DNA of 64,000 nt from JAEUIX01 sp964611125 (GTDB lineage Bacteria; Planctomycetota; Phycisphaerae; Phycisphaerales; UBA1924): positions 1 through 64,000 of the forward strand of contig CAZSZO010000007.1 of NCBI GenBank assembly GCA_964611125.1, read 5' to 3'. Under the pieces are notes generated by a model. It worked only from the letters and a program-made list of their open reading frames with translations, was not told the origin of the DNA and did not search any database. The position numbers and the translations under genes were made by a program. Shown here piece after piece: positions 1 to 8,601 of this stretch. Position 1 is the first letter of the stretch. Each line of letters begins with the position of its first letter.

Positions 1-2
1 CA

Positions 3-995
3 CCGGAGATCCAGCCGCTCGAGTTTGGGACCCGGCTGAACCTGGGTGAGGTGACCGTCAGCCTGCACCCGGCGGGCCACGTCCTGGGATCAGCCCAGGT
101 GCGGGTGGAGCATCGCGCCCGTGGCGAGGTGTGGGTCATCAGCGGCGACTACAAGCTCGCGCGCGACCGTACGTGCGAGCCGTTTGAACCGGTGCGATGC
201 CACGTCTTCATCAGCGAATCGACCTTCGGCCTCCCGGTCTATCGCTGGCGCGACGCCGCGGCCGTCGGCCAGGAGATGAACGCCTGGTGGCGGACGCGAT
301 CCGAGGCGGGCGACTTGTGCATCATCGGGGCGTACTCGCTGGGCAAGGCGCAGCGGGTGCTGGCGCTGCTTGACCCCTCGATCGGGCCCATCTTTGTCCA
401 TGGCGCGCTGGCGCCGATGATCGAGGCCTACACAGCCGAGGGAATCGCGCTCCCAAGCGTGGCGCCCGCCCGGCGCGATGCGGTGCGCGACGCCCGCCGG
501 CAAGGCCTGCGGCCGATCGTGATCGGGCCGCCGTCGGCTCTTGACTCGGCCTGGTCGCGGGCCTTGGTGAGGGGCGGTGGGGGAGGAGGTGGCGGTGGGG
601 GTGGTGGTGAGTTGCGGACCGCGCTCGCCTCGGGGTGGATGCAGGTCCGAGGGGCCCGCCGGCGCGGGGCGCTCGATCGCGGGTTCGTCCTCTCCGACCA
701 TGCCGACTGGCCGGGCCTGCTTCAGGCGATCGGCGAGACGGGCGCGAATCGGGTGGGCGTCACGCACGGCTTTACAGGTCCGCTCACGCGCTACCTGCAG
801 GAGCGGGGCCTTGATGCGTGGGCGGTCCCGACAAGATTCGAGGGGGAGTCGGCCGAAGTCGGCGGCGAGGACGATGAGCCCACCGACTCCACCGTCTCCA
901 CGGACTCCCCCAACTCCACCGACCTAGCCGACCCAGCCGGCGACGTGACCGACGCCGGCGGAAGCGCGTCGGCCCCCGGGGCGGCCCCGCCATGA
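3..995 (+). CDS. Ligase-associated DNA exonuclease (MBL fold), 5' end outside window
   Basis: This is the C-terminal 330 residues of a metallo-beta-lactamase/beta-CASP fold protein of the type encoded beside bacterial ATP-dependent DNA ligases, where it is annotated as a 3' exonuclease. The frame is open to the first base, so the N-terminal HxHxDH metal site lies upstream. Visible motifs are HPAGHVLGSAQV near the left edge, SGDYK, ESTFGLPVYRW, and the C-terminal metal-site region FVLSDHADW followed by THGF. The tail of about 50 residues is acidic and Ser/Thr-rich, and a run of 12 glycines interrupts the middle. Its stop overlaps the ligase ATG (ATGA). The family name rests on the motifs plus the ligase-helicase context. 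The exonuclease activity is family knowledge, not shown here. Confidence 0.88.
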   Translation, partial: PEIQPLEFGTRLNLGEVTVSLHPAGHVLGSAQVRVEHRARGEVWVISGDYKLARDRTCEPFEPVRCHVFISESTFGLPVYRWRDAAAVGQEMNAWWRTRSEAGDLCIIGAYSLGKAQRVLALLDPSIGPIFVHGALAPMIEAYTAEGIALPSVAPARRDAVRDARRQGLRPIVIGPPSALDSAWSRALVRGGGGGGGGGGGGELRTALASGWMQVRGARRRGALDRGFVLSDHADWPGLLQAIGETGANRVGVTHGFTGPLTRYLQERGLDAWAVPTRFEGESAEVGGEDDEPTDSTVSTDSPNSTDLADPAGDVTDAGGSASAPGAAPP

Positions 996-2701
996 GGCGG
1001 TTCACCCAACTCTATCTGGAGCTCGACGCCACCACCCGCACCACCGAGAAGGTGGCCGCGCTGGAGGCGTATTTCCGCGCCGTCCCGCCGGACGACGGGG
1101 CCTGGGCCCTCTGGCTGCTGACGGGCAACCGCGTCAAGCGGGCGGTTTCGTACACCAAGCTGCGGGCCCTCGCCGCCGAGACAGCCGGGATACCCGACTG
1201 GCTCATGGCCGAGTGCCACTCAGCGGTGGGGGACCTCAGCGAGACCCTCTCGCTGGTGCTGCCGCGGCCGACGGTCGAGGGGCCCGGGCTGTCGCTGCGC
1301 GAGGTGTTCGAGCAGGTGCTGCTTCCGCTGCGCCGGCAGAGCGATGATGCGCGGGCCAGCGTGCTGCGCGGCATGTGGGCCCGCCTCGACCAGCCTGAGA
1401 AACTCGTGTTTCACAAGCTGCTCAGCGGGGCCTTCAGGGTCGGCGCGGCCCGCACGCTGGTGGTGCGCTCGGCGGCCCTCGCCGCGGGCGTTTCGCAGGC
1501 CGGGATGGCGGCCCGCGTGATGGGCGACTGGCCGCCGACACGCGACGCATACGAGCGGATCATGGCGCCCCCCGGCGCACCGGGCCAGGACGCCCGCCCG
1601 GCGAACGACGCGCAGCCCTTCCCGTTCTTCCTGGCTCAGCAGCTGGGAGAGGAGCTCGGAAGCGACCCTGAGCCGGTGCTGGGCGAGCGGACGCGCTGGC
1701 AGGTGGAGGTCAAGTGGGACGGCATCCGGGCCCAGCTCATCAGGCGCGCCGGCGGCGTCTTTCTCTGGTCGCGGGGAGAGGAGCCGATCGGGGCGAACTT
1801 CCCTGAGGTCACCGCCGGCGCGGCGGACCTTCCCCTCGGAACAGTGCTCGACGGCGAGGTGCTCGCCTGGGAGGCCGACGGGCCGATGCCCTTCGCCCAG
1901 CTTCAAACCCGCATCAACCGTCCGCAGCGCGACGGACTGCTCTTCCCCGAGACGCCGGTCTGCTTCATGGCCTATGACCTGCTCGAGCTCGGCGGTGCGG
2001 ACATCCGGGCTCAGCCGCAGAGCGCGCGGCGGGCCTTGCTGGAGGGGGTCCTGCGCGGGGCCGGTCCGGTCTTCCGCCTCTCGCCGCTGCTCAGCGAGGC
2101 GAGCTGGGCCGAGCTCGCGGCGGTCCGGGCCGCGTCGCGCGAGCGCGGGGTCGAAGGGCTGATGCTCAAGCGCCTCGACGCGCCGTATGGCTCGGGCAGG
2201 TCGGGCGACGCCTGGTGGAAATGGAAGATTGAGCCCCACGTTGTGGACTGCGTGCTGGTGGCGGCTGAGCCGGGCAGCGGGCGGCGGGCCGGGTTGCTGA
2301 CCGATTACACCTTCGCTGTGCGCGATGCGGCTGACGGCCAGCTCGTCACCGTCGCAAAGGCCTACTCGGGCCTGACCGATGACGAGATCAAGCGGGTGGA
2401 CCGGTGGATCCGCGACCACACCACCGGCACGTTCGGGCCGGTCCGGGCGGTGAAGCCGGAGTTGGTCTTCGAGATCGCCTTCGAGGCCATCGCGCGGTCC
2501 GACCGGCACAAGGCCGGCGTCGCCCTTCGGTTCCCGCGGATGCGCCGCTGGCGGACCGACAAGCCCGCGGCGGAAATTGACACGCTGCAGCGATTGGAGG
2601 CGATGCTGCCGGCGGGGCTCCCCGCTCGCCCCAGGCGGGGGCGGGCCCGATCGGGATCGGGGCGCCGAAGCCCGCCCGGTGGCGGAGGAGGGGGCCCATG
2701 A
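992..2701 (+). CDS. ATP-dependent DNA ligase
   Basis: A 569-residue ATP-dependent DNA ligase of the bacterial LigB/Lig C2-like group. It seals nicks through an adenylated lysine. The N-terminal DNA-binding domain occupies roughly residues 1-205. The nucleotidyltransferase core begins at the AMP-lysine motif EVKWDGIR (Lys241), followed by LDGEVLAW (motif III), the motif IV region EGLMLKR, and KWK (motif V). An OB-fold domain ends near residue 545 and is followed by a short basic and Gly-rich tail. The ATG overlaps the exonuclease stop, and the gene's own stop overlaps the helicase ATG, so the three genes are translationally coupled. Such cassettes are assumed to act in DNA repair separately from the replicative NAD-dependent LigA. 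That role is inferred. Confidence 0.95.
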   Translation: MRRFTQLYLELDATTRTTEKVAALEAYFRAVPPDDGAWALWLLTGNRVKRAVSYTKLRALAAETAGIPDWLMAECHSAVGDLSETLSLVLPRPTVEGPGLSLREVFEQVLLPLRRQSDDARASVLRGMWARLDQPEKLVFHKLLSGAFRVGAARTLVVRSAALAAGVSQAGMAARVMGDWPPTRDAYERIMAPPGAPGQDARPANDAQPFPFFLAQQLGEELGSDPEPVLGERTRWQVEVKWDGIRAQLIRRAGGVFLWSRGEEPIGANFPEVTAGAADLPLGTVLDGEVLAWEADGPMPFAQLQTRINRPQRDGLLFPETPVCFMAYDLLELGGADIRAQPQSARRALLEGVLRGAGPVFRLSPLLSEASWAELAAVRAASRERGVEGLMLKRLDAPYGSGRSGDAWWKWKIEPHVVDCVLVAAEPGSGRRAGLLTDYTFAVRDAADGQLVTVAKAYSGLTDDEIKRVDRWIRDHTTGTFGPVRAVKPELVFEIAFEAIARSDRHKAGVALRFPRMRRWRTDKPAAEIDTLQRLEAMLPAGLPARPRRGRARSGSGRRSPPGGGGGGP

Positions 2702-5475
2702 CCGCGCCCGTGAACTCAGCGAGCCCAGCCACCCCAGCGATTTCAGCGAGCGTTCAGGACGCCTTGCTTGCCCCGGCTCGCGCCTGGTTCGCATCGCGCG
2801 GCTGGACGCCATTCCCCTTCCAGCTTGAGGCGTGGCGGGCATTTCTGAGCGGGGCCGATGGCCTGCTGCACGCCCCCACCGGCTCGGGCAAGACCTACGG
2901 CGTGTGGATCGGTCCGCTGCTCAAGGCCCTGGCCGATGGCGAGGCGGCCCAGCCGCCCGCGATACCCGCGCCCGGGGTCGCGCGGCGTACTCGGGCCCGC
3001 AACACCCGCCCGCCCCGCGCGGATCGGACGCCGCTGCGGGTGCTCTGGCTCACGCCGCTGCGGGCCTTGGCCGGCGACACGGCGCTTGCCCTGCAGGCGG
3101 CGGTCGATGGCCTGGGGCTCAACTGGTCGGTCGAGCTGCGGACCGGCGACACGGGGTCGTACCTGCGCCGCAAGCAGCGCGATCGCCTGCCCTCCGCCCT
3201 GGTCACGACGCCCGAGAGCCTCTCGCTGCTCCTCTCCTACCCTGACGCGGCGGAGCAGCTGCGCGGGCTCAGCTGCGTCATCGTTGACGAATGGCACGAG
3301 CTGCTGGGGACCAAGCGCGGCGTGCAGACCGAGCTCTGCCTGGCCCGCCTGCGCCGCCTCAGCCCGGGCCTCCGCACGTGGGGCCTCTCCGCCACCCTGG
3401 GCAACCTTCCCGAGGCGCTCGCTGTACTCTCGCCGCCCGGCGCGGCCGGGGCCCGCGCGCCGGCGGTGCTGGTGAGCGCTGACGAGCGCAAGCACATCGA
3501 GGTTGACACGCTGATCCCCGACAACATCGAGCGGTTTCCCTGGGCCGGGCACCTGGGAATCAGGCTTCTGGGCCCGGTGATCGACCGCATCGAGCAGGCC
3601 CGCTCCACGCTGCTCTTCACCAACACCCGCTCGCAGACGGAAATCTGGTTCCAGTCGATCCTGCGGGCCCGCCCCGACCTCATCGGCCAGATCGGCCTGC
3701 ATCACGGCTCGATCGACCGCGAGCTGCGCGGCCGCATCGAGGACCACCTGCGGGCCGGCACGCTCCGCTGCGTGGTGTGCACCAGCAGCCTCGACCTGGG
3801 GGTCGATTTTCAGCCCGTCGACCAGGTCATCCAGGTCGGCAGCCCCAAGGGCGTGGTCCGCCTGCTGCAGCGAGCCGGGCGGAGCGGCCATCAGCCCGGC
3901 AAACCGAGCCGGATCATCTGCGTCCCCACGAGCGCGCTCGAACTGGTCGAGTTCGCAGCGGCCCAGGACGCCATCGCGGCCCGCCGGCTCGAGAGCCGGA
4001 CCCCGCTCCGGCTGGCGCTCGATGTGCTGGTCCAGCACATCGTGACGCTCGCCGCGGGCGCCGGTGATGCGGGGGCGGCTGCGGAGGAACTCCTCGCCGA
4101 AGCCCGCGCGACGCACGCCTTCGCCGGGTTGAGCGATGAGCAGTGGGGGTGGTGCCTCGACTTTGTGGCTCGGGGCGGGGCGGCCCTGGCGACTTACCCG
4201 CAGTACGCCCGCCTCGTGGAGACCACCCCGGGGTCGGGGCGGTATCGCGTCGCGAGCCCGGCTGTGGCCCGGCTGCACCGGCTGGGCGTCGGGACCATCG
4301 TCTCGGACCCGGGGATCATGATCCGCGTCAGCCGCACCGGGCGGGGCGAGGGGAAGGCCCTGGGCTCCATCGAAGAGGGGTTCCTGGCCCGCCTGACCCC
4401 CGGCGACACCTTCGCCTTCGCGGGGCGGATGCTCAAGCTGATCCGGATCCGGGAGATGACGGCCTACACCACCCCCGCCACGCGCGTCAGCGGGCGGGCC
4501 CCGTCCTGGGCCGGGGCCCGCATGCCCCTGTCGGCCCAGCTCGCGGGGGCGGTCAGGGTGAAGCTGCAGGAGGCGGCCCGGGGCGAGTTCGCCTCACCGC
4601 CGATGCGGGCGGTCGAGCCGCTCCTGCGGCTGCAGGCCGAGCGCTCGCGCCTGCCGCGCCCCGATGAGCTGCTCATCGAGCACACGCGCACCGGCGAGGG
4701 GCATCACGCGTTCCTCTTTCCGCTCGAGGGGCGGCTGGTGCACGAGGGGCTCGCGGCGCTCCTGGCCTACCGCATCGCCCGGCTCGCGCCCCGATCGTTC
4801 TCCTACGCCTGCAACGACTACGGCCTGGAGCTTGTCAGCCCCGACCCCTGGCGCCTCGATGAGGCCCAGTGGCGGGGCGTGCTCTCCGGCGAGCGGCTCG
4901 GCGAGGACTTGCTGGCCTGCCTCAACGCGGCAGAACTCGCCCGCCGCCAGTTCCGCGAGATTGCGCGCATCGCGGGCCTCCTGGTCCCGAGCTTCCCGGG
5001 GCAGCCGCGCCGACTCCGCCACCTGCAGGCTTCCAGCGAGATGTTCTGGGAGGTGCTCACGCAGTTCGACCCCGCCAGCATGCTCCTCGATCAGGCCAGG
5101 CGCGAGGTGCTGGAGCGCCAACTCGAAGTCGCCCGGCTGAAGGAGGCGATCGAGCGGCTGCGCGGCGTGCGGCTGGTCATCACCCAGCCCGCCCGCCTGA
5201 CACCCTTCGCGTTCCCCCTCTGGGCCGACAGCCTGCGCGAGCAGGTCAGCAGCGAGCGCTGGAGCGACCGGGTCAAGAAGATGCTCCTTGTGCTGGAAGC
5301 CGACGCCGCCGGCGGGACACGCCCCGGCGCGGCGGCCCCCGATCCTGATCCCAGCCCGGCCTCGGCGCCCGCCTCGCCTCCAGGCCCCGTGCGGCGCCGG
5401 AAGGCCGGCGCGAAGGGCGGCGGGGGCCCCGGTTGGCGCGGCCCGCGGGTGCGGTCCAAAAGGCCCCGCCTGTGA
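2698..5475 (+). CDS. Ligase-associated Lhr-type DEXH-box helicase
   Basis: A 925-residue superfamily 2 helicase of the Lhr type found with ATP-dependent ligases. Motif I is APTGSGKT (residues 59-66). Motif II is a DEWHEL variant of DEVH, motif III is SATLGN, and motif VI contains RAGRSGHQPG. The Lhr-specific winged-helix and C-terminal DNA-binding region follows, rich in Arg and Leu. The C-terminus adds a Pro/Ala/Arg-rich basic tail of about 60 residues. It is coupled to the ligase through ATGA. The calcineurin-like phosphoesterase often found as the fourth member of this cassette does not follow. The next feature is a tRNA gene. Activity is inferred from complete motifs. Confidence 0.93.
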   Translation: MTAPVNSASPATPAISASVQDALLAPARAWFASRGWTPFPFQLEAWRAFLSGADGLLHAPTGSGKTYGVWIGPLLKALADGEAAQPPAIPAPGVARRTRARNTRPPRADRTPLRVLWLTPLRALAGDTALALQAAVDGLGLNWSVELRTGDTGSYLRRKQRDRLPSALVTTPESLSLLLSYPDAAEQLRGLSCVIVDEWHELLGTKRGVQTELCLARLRRLSPGLRTWGLSATLGNLPEALAVLSPPGAAGARAPAVLVSADERKHIEVDTLIPDNIERFPWAGHLGIRLLGPVIDRIEQARSTLLFTNTRSQTEIWFQSILRARPDLIGQIGLHHGSIDRELRGRIEDHLRAGTLRCVVCTSSLDLGVDFQPVDQVIQVGSPKGVVRLLQRAGRSGHQPGKPSRIICVPTSALELVEFAAAQDAIAARRLESRTPLRLALDVLVQHIVTLAAGAGDAGAAAEELLAEARATHAFAGLSDEQWGWCLDFVARGGAALATYPQYARLVETTPGSGRYRVASPAVARLHRLGVGTIVSDPGIMIRVSRTGRGEGKALGSIEEGFLARLTPGDTFAFAGRMLKLIRIREMTAYTTPATRVSGRAPSWAGARMPLSAQLAGAVRVKLQEAARGEFASPPMRAVEPLLRLQAERSRLPRPDELLIEHTRTGEGHHAFLFPLEGRLVHEGLAALLAYRIARLAPRSFSYACNDYGLELVSPDPWRLDEAQWRGVLSGERLGEDLLACLNAAELARRQFREIARIAGLLVPSFPGQPRRLRHLQASSEMFWEVLTQFDPASMLLDQARREVLERQLEVARLKEAIERLRGVRLVITQPARLTPFAFPLWADSLREQVSSERWSDRVKKMLLVLEADAAGGTRPGAAAPDPDPSPASAPASPPGPVRRRKAGAKGGGGPGWRGPRVRSKRPRL

Positions 5476-5604
5476 GGGCCGGTCTGGGTGGTCTGGGCCG
5501 GCCTGGATGCCCTGATTGGGCTCTATCGGTCGTGTTCAGCCGGCAGATGCTCCCGCGTGCCAAGCCAAAGACCGAACTCCATCGCCACCGGCCGCGAAAG
5601 TGCG

Positions 5605-5610
5605 TACAAT
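5605..5610 (+). promoter_or_regulatory. Probable -10 element of tRNA-Ser
   Basis: TACAAT lies 11 nt before the first base of tRNA-Ser, a suitable distance for a -10 hexamer. No convincing -35 box is seen about 17 bp upstream. Confidence 0.4.
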
Positions 5611-5621
5611 TGGCCCCATTC

Positions 5622-5709
5622 GGAGAGGTGCCAGAGCGGCTGAATGGACCGGTCTCGAAAACCGGCATGGCGGTTTCCGTCATCGGGAGTTCGAATCTCC
5701 CCCTCTCCG
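5622..5709 (+). tRNA. tRNA-Ser(CGA)
   Basis: A complete class II tRNA. The acceptor stem GGAGAGG pairs with CCTCTCC and is followed by discriminator G, as expected for serine. The anticodon stem CCGGT/ACCGG holds loop CTCGAAA, giving anticodon CGA for UCG codons. A long variable arm and a GTTCGAATC T-loop are present. CCA is not encoded. A hairpin and T-run follow immediately. Confidence 0.97.
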
Positions 5710-5716
5710 CTTCAGC

Positions 5717-5750
5717 GGGAGGCTCGGTCTTGGCCGGGCCTCCCGTTTTT
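5717..5750 (+). terminator. Rho-independent terminator of tRNA-Ser
   Basis: GGGAGGC (5717-5723) pairs with GCCTCCC (5738-5744) and is followed by G and five T. It starts 8 nt after the tRNA 3' end. Confidence 0.85.
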
Positions 5751-6018
5751 GCTTCGTCACCCTGGCGTGGTCGGGGTGCACCTAGTTGCTAGGGTTTTGC
5801 TCGTCATGCCGTGGCTGCTGGCGTGCGTTAAGCACCTGGGCTCACCCTGCCAAGCATTAAAAGGGGGGGATGCGAACAGTCATTGGGATGCCACAAAGAC
5901 GTCAAAAGTCAAGGGAATTACCCGGTGCGCTGCCCTAGGTGGGTGTAAACTCCAGTCCGTCGGAAAGCCAGCTGGTTGTCCTTCTGGCACACGTCTCGCT
6001 GCTTTGAGGAGTTGAAAG

Positions 6019-6624
6019 ATGAGATCGCGCACCCTCGGCCTCGCCGTCGCCTCTGTCCTCGCCTGCTCGGGCTCGGCCATGGCCACCACCCTGTTCTTCG
6101 ACAACTTCAACACTGAGAACGGCGGGGTGTCCCAGCTCAATTACAACGGCTTCGCGAACTGGATCGTGAACCCTCAGTCGGTCGACCTCATCGGCAACGG
6201 CAACTTCGACTTCTACCCCGGCAACGGGCTCTACGTCGACCTCGACGGCAGCACCCGCTCCGCGGGCACCATGACGACTCGGAACAGCTGGACGTACGTG
6301 TCGGGGAGCAGCTACCGCCTTGAGTTCAACCTCGGCGGGAACGCCCGCGGCAGCGCGAGCGACACCGTGACCGTGGCCGTTCAGATCGGCAATGTCAACC
6401 AGTCCTACACCCTTGCGAGCGGCGCGCCTTTCCAGCTGTACACGATCGACTTCGTCGGCAATGGTTCCACCGGCGCCATCAGCTTCGCCGGCTCGGGTGG
6501 TGACAACATCGGCATCATCCTTGACAACGTCCGGCTCAGCGTTGTTCCGCTGCCCCACGCTGCGGGCCTCAGCCTCGTCGGTCTGCTCAGCGTTGCCGGC
6601 TTCCGCCGCCGCATGGGCCGCTGA
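6019..6624 (+). CDS. Exported protein with PEP-CTERM-like sorting signal
   Basis: A 201-residue secreted protein. Residues 1-23 form a Sec signal peptide ending at AMA. The middle is Asn/Gly/Ser-rich and beta-strand-like (DNFNTENG, a lectin-like or jelly-roll pattern). The C-terminus carries a tripartite sorting signal: VPLPHAAG, a hydrophobic segment and RRRMGR. In canonical PEP-CTERM proteins the motif is VPEP. Here Leu replaces Glu, a variant form. Such signals are processed by exosortase, which is not encoded in this window. An AGGAG lies 7 nt before ATG. The 268-bp gap upstream contains TAAACT (5946-5951), a weak -10 candidate, and nothing else recognisable. A strong terminator follows the gene. 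Confidence 0.85.
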   Translation: MRSRTLGLAVASVLACSGSAMATTLFFDNFNTENGGVSQLNYNGFANWIVNPQSVDLIGNGNFDFYPGNGLYVDLDGSTRSAGTMTTRNSWTYVSGSSYRLEFNLGGNARGSASDTVTVAVQIGNVNQSYTLASGAPFQLYTIDFVGNGSTGAISFAGSGGDNIGIILDNVRLSVVPLPHAAGLSLVGLLSVAGFRRRMGR

Positions 6625-6661
6625 TCACCGGGTCTGCCCTCCGCCCAAATTGAGTTCATCC

Positions 6662-6699
6662 AGCGGCCCTGCCTCGGTGCAGGGCCGCTTTGCTTTTTT
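6662..6699 (+). terminator. Strong Rho-independent terminator
   Basis: A perfect 11-bp stem, AGCGGCCCTGC (6662-6672) with GCAGGGCCGCT (6679-6689), has a 6-nt loop and is followed by TGCTTTTTT. It terminates the exported-protein gene. The stem may also act against the convergent Nudix gene, but that side has no clear T-run. Confidence 0.92.
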
Positions 6700-6746
6700 G
6701 TCGCAGAGGGGCTGTTGCCCGGGCCTCCCACGCCTCCACCCGGCCC

Positions 6747-7277
6747 TCAGGCGCTGACCGCGGCGGGCTCAAAGGCCTCCAGCCGTTCGAGCACATCCTT
6801 CAGCGTCGAATAGGGAACCCGCCGGATCGCTTCGTCCACGCTCACCCATTCGCGCTTGCGCTCGCCCATCTCCGGCCAGCGGCGGAGCACGCGATCGACC
6901 CGCATCGCAAACAGGGCCACCCGACGGGAGTTCCCTAGTTTGGGGTAGATGTACGAACCGATCTGGCGGCGTCCGGTCGTCCCCAGCAGGCCCGCCTCTT
7001 CGTACGCCTCACGCGCCGCGGCTTCGCGGGGGGTGTGGCCGGGGTCGACATTGCCCTTGGGCACAATCCACCACGGGCCCGAACGGCTGGTGACAAGCAT
7101 GATCTGAACCATCCCGTCGGCCCGAAGGCGGTAGGGCACCACCCCGGCCTGCACAGCAGCCTCGATGGGGCCGCCAGGCGAGTCTGCGGGGGCGCTGCGA
7201 TCGGTTGGCTCTGAGCCCGCCACGGCCGCACGCTGACGATGGCTCGCACGCTGAAGATTCGTTGGTGACTTGCCCAT
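6747..7277 (-). CDS. Nudix hydrolase, DIPP/ApnA-like
   Basis: A 176-residue Nudix hydrolase. Family members cleave nucleoside or inositol pyrophosphate linkages. The substrate cannot be read from sequence. WIVPKGN leads into the Nudix box, with REAYEEAGL carrying the catalytic and metal-binding glutamates. The first conserved Glu of the box (GX5E) is His here. The WxVPKG lead-in and the following SYIYPK resemble the Ap4A/diphosphoinositol phosphohydrolase group. The chosen ATG has GGAGG 8 nt upstream. The frame is open for another 50 codons upstream, but that part reads as low-quality sequence. The first 40 residues of the chosen protein are a disordered Ser/Pro/Arg-rich extension. Confidence 0.85.
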   Translation of the reverse strand: MGKSPTNLQRASHRQRAAVAGSEPTDRSAPADSPGGPIEAAVQAGVVPYRLRADGMVQIMLVTSRSGPWWIVPKGNVDPGHTPREAAAREAYEEAGLLGTTGRRQIGSYIYPKLGNSRRVALFAMRVDRVLRRWPEMGERKREWVSVDEAIRRVPYSTLKDVLERLEAFEPAAVSA

Positions 7278-7423
7278 GGGTGGACCTCCGTGTCCGATGC
7301 GCGAGCCTTTCCTTGCCCGCCGCTTCGAGCCAGTCTGTCGAACGGTTCGCGCCATGTCGACTATCCACGGGGGCCAAACCCAAAGTTCTCGCGGTCTTAG
7401 CGCAGTCGGCGCGCCCCCACCCG

Positions 7424-8560
7424 TCACTTCCCGGCCGGTCCGCCGGGGGGCGGCTCCGACGGCGGCGCTATCGGCCGGTCGATGGTCTCGATTGAGACGA
7501 GCATCGCCTCCAGGGCCGGCTCGAACCGCTTCATGAGCCCCTGCATCGCCTGATCGTCAGGGCCAGCCTGCCCGTCGCGACCCGTGACCACCACCGCGCC
7601 GGTAACCGTGATGAGCACGCTCCCGCGCGGGAAACGGGCCAGGCGGTTCAGGCTCCACACGGCCTTGTCGCCCGGCGCCGCGGCCGGTGTGTCGGCCCGA
7701 TAAAGCTGGGTGGCGGCGAACGACCCGTCGGGCAGTTGCAGCACGCTGCGTTCGAGCACCACGACGCTGGGGGTCGGAGGCTCGAACTTGTCGGCCGCGT
7801 CCTGGGCCTGGGTCTGGCTCCAGGCGCCGGCTCGTTCGCCGCGCGAGCGGGCGGAGAACATCATCTGGGCCGGCCCGACGCCGCCGCCGCTGAGGAACGA
7901 GCGGAACTGGGCGTGCTGTTTGCCGGCCCTGGTGTCGCGCCAACTCAGGGGCACCTGGCAGCGGAGGGCGAGCTTGTCATCGCCGGCGACGTCCACCAGT
8001 TCCGCCCGGACCCAGCCTTGTGCGGCCTCCAACTCCGGATGCTCGGCGACGGGGGCGGAGAACGCCAGCAGCAGCCCGGCCTGTTCGCTGGTCTGCGCCT
8101 GGGGGTCGAAGAGCGGGCCGAACTTCGCCGGCAGATCGGCTTCGCTCGGGCCTTTCAGCCCCGCCTGCCGGGCGGCCATCTCCGCCAGGGTCCGCTCCAG
8201 CACCGCCTTCTGCTTGACCCCGCGCGCGGAGAGCTCGGCCTCGATCGCGTCTCCCGCCGTCCCGAAGGCTCGGATCCAAGCCTCGCGGGCGAGCCTGCAT
8301 CGCTCGGCGTAGCCCGGGTTGTCGCGCGCGATGGCGTCGAGCAGCGCCAGCCGGGAGCGATTGAACCCGACGGCCTTGGCGAGGGCTGCGTCGGAAATCT
8401 GGCCCCGGTTGGATTCCCACCAGGGTGATTGTGCGGGTGCGGATGCGGGTGGGGGGGAGGAAGGCGCAGGCTGCTGCGACTCGGCCGCGCCGGCGCCAAG
8501 GGCCAGCCCGGCCCACAGCCCCGCCGTCAGCAAACCCATCGAGCCCGTGAAGCGACGCAT
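7424..8560 (-). CDS. Exported protein of unknown function
   Basis: A 378-residue protein not recognised as any family. Residues 1-25 form a signal peptide (MRRFTGSMGLL... ending GAGAAES), followed by a Pro/Ser/Ala-rich linker, so it is exported or periplasmic. The rest is an alpha/beta mixture with no Cys or metal motif, ending in a Pro/Gly tail. ATG is preceded by AGAGG at a suitable distance. An upstream extension of 95 codons in the same frame reads through the end of glyA and is rejected. The start lies 41 nt after the glyA stop, so co-transcription with glyA is likely. Nothing in the sequence links it to one-carbon metabolism. Confidence 0.75.
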   Translation of the reverse strand: MRRFTGSMGLLTAGLWAGLALGAGAAESQQPAPSSPPPASAPAQSPWWESNRGQISDAALAKAVGFNRSRLALLDAIARDNPGYAERCRLAREAWIRAFGTAGDAIEAELSARGVKQKAVLERTLAEMAARQAGLKGPSEADLPAKFGPLFDPQAQTSEQAGLLLAFSAPVAEHPELEAAQGWVRAELVDVAGDDKLALRCQVPLSWRDTRAGKQHAQFRSFLSGGGVGPAQMMFSARSRGERAGAWSQTQAQDAADKFEPPTPSVVVLERSVLQLPDGSFAATQLYRADTPAAAPGDKAVWSLNRLARFPRGSVLITVTGAVVVTGRDGQAGPDDQAMQGLMKRFEPALEAMLVSIETIDRPIAPPSEPPPGGPAGK

Positions 8561-8601
8561 GGAGCACCTCTGTGTGGCGGACGACCGACCCGGTTCGGTC
8601 C

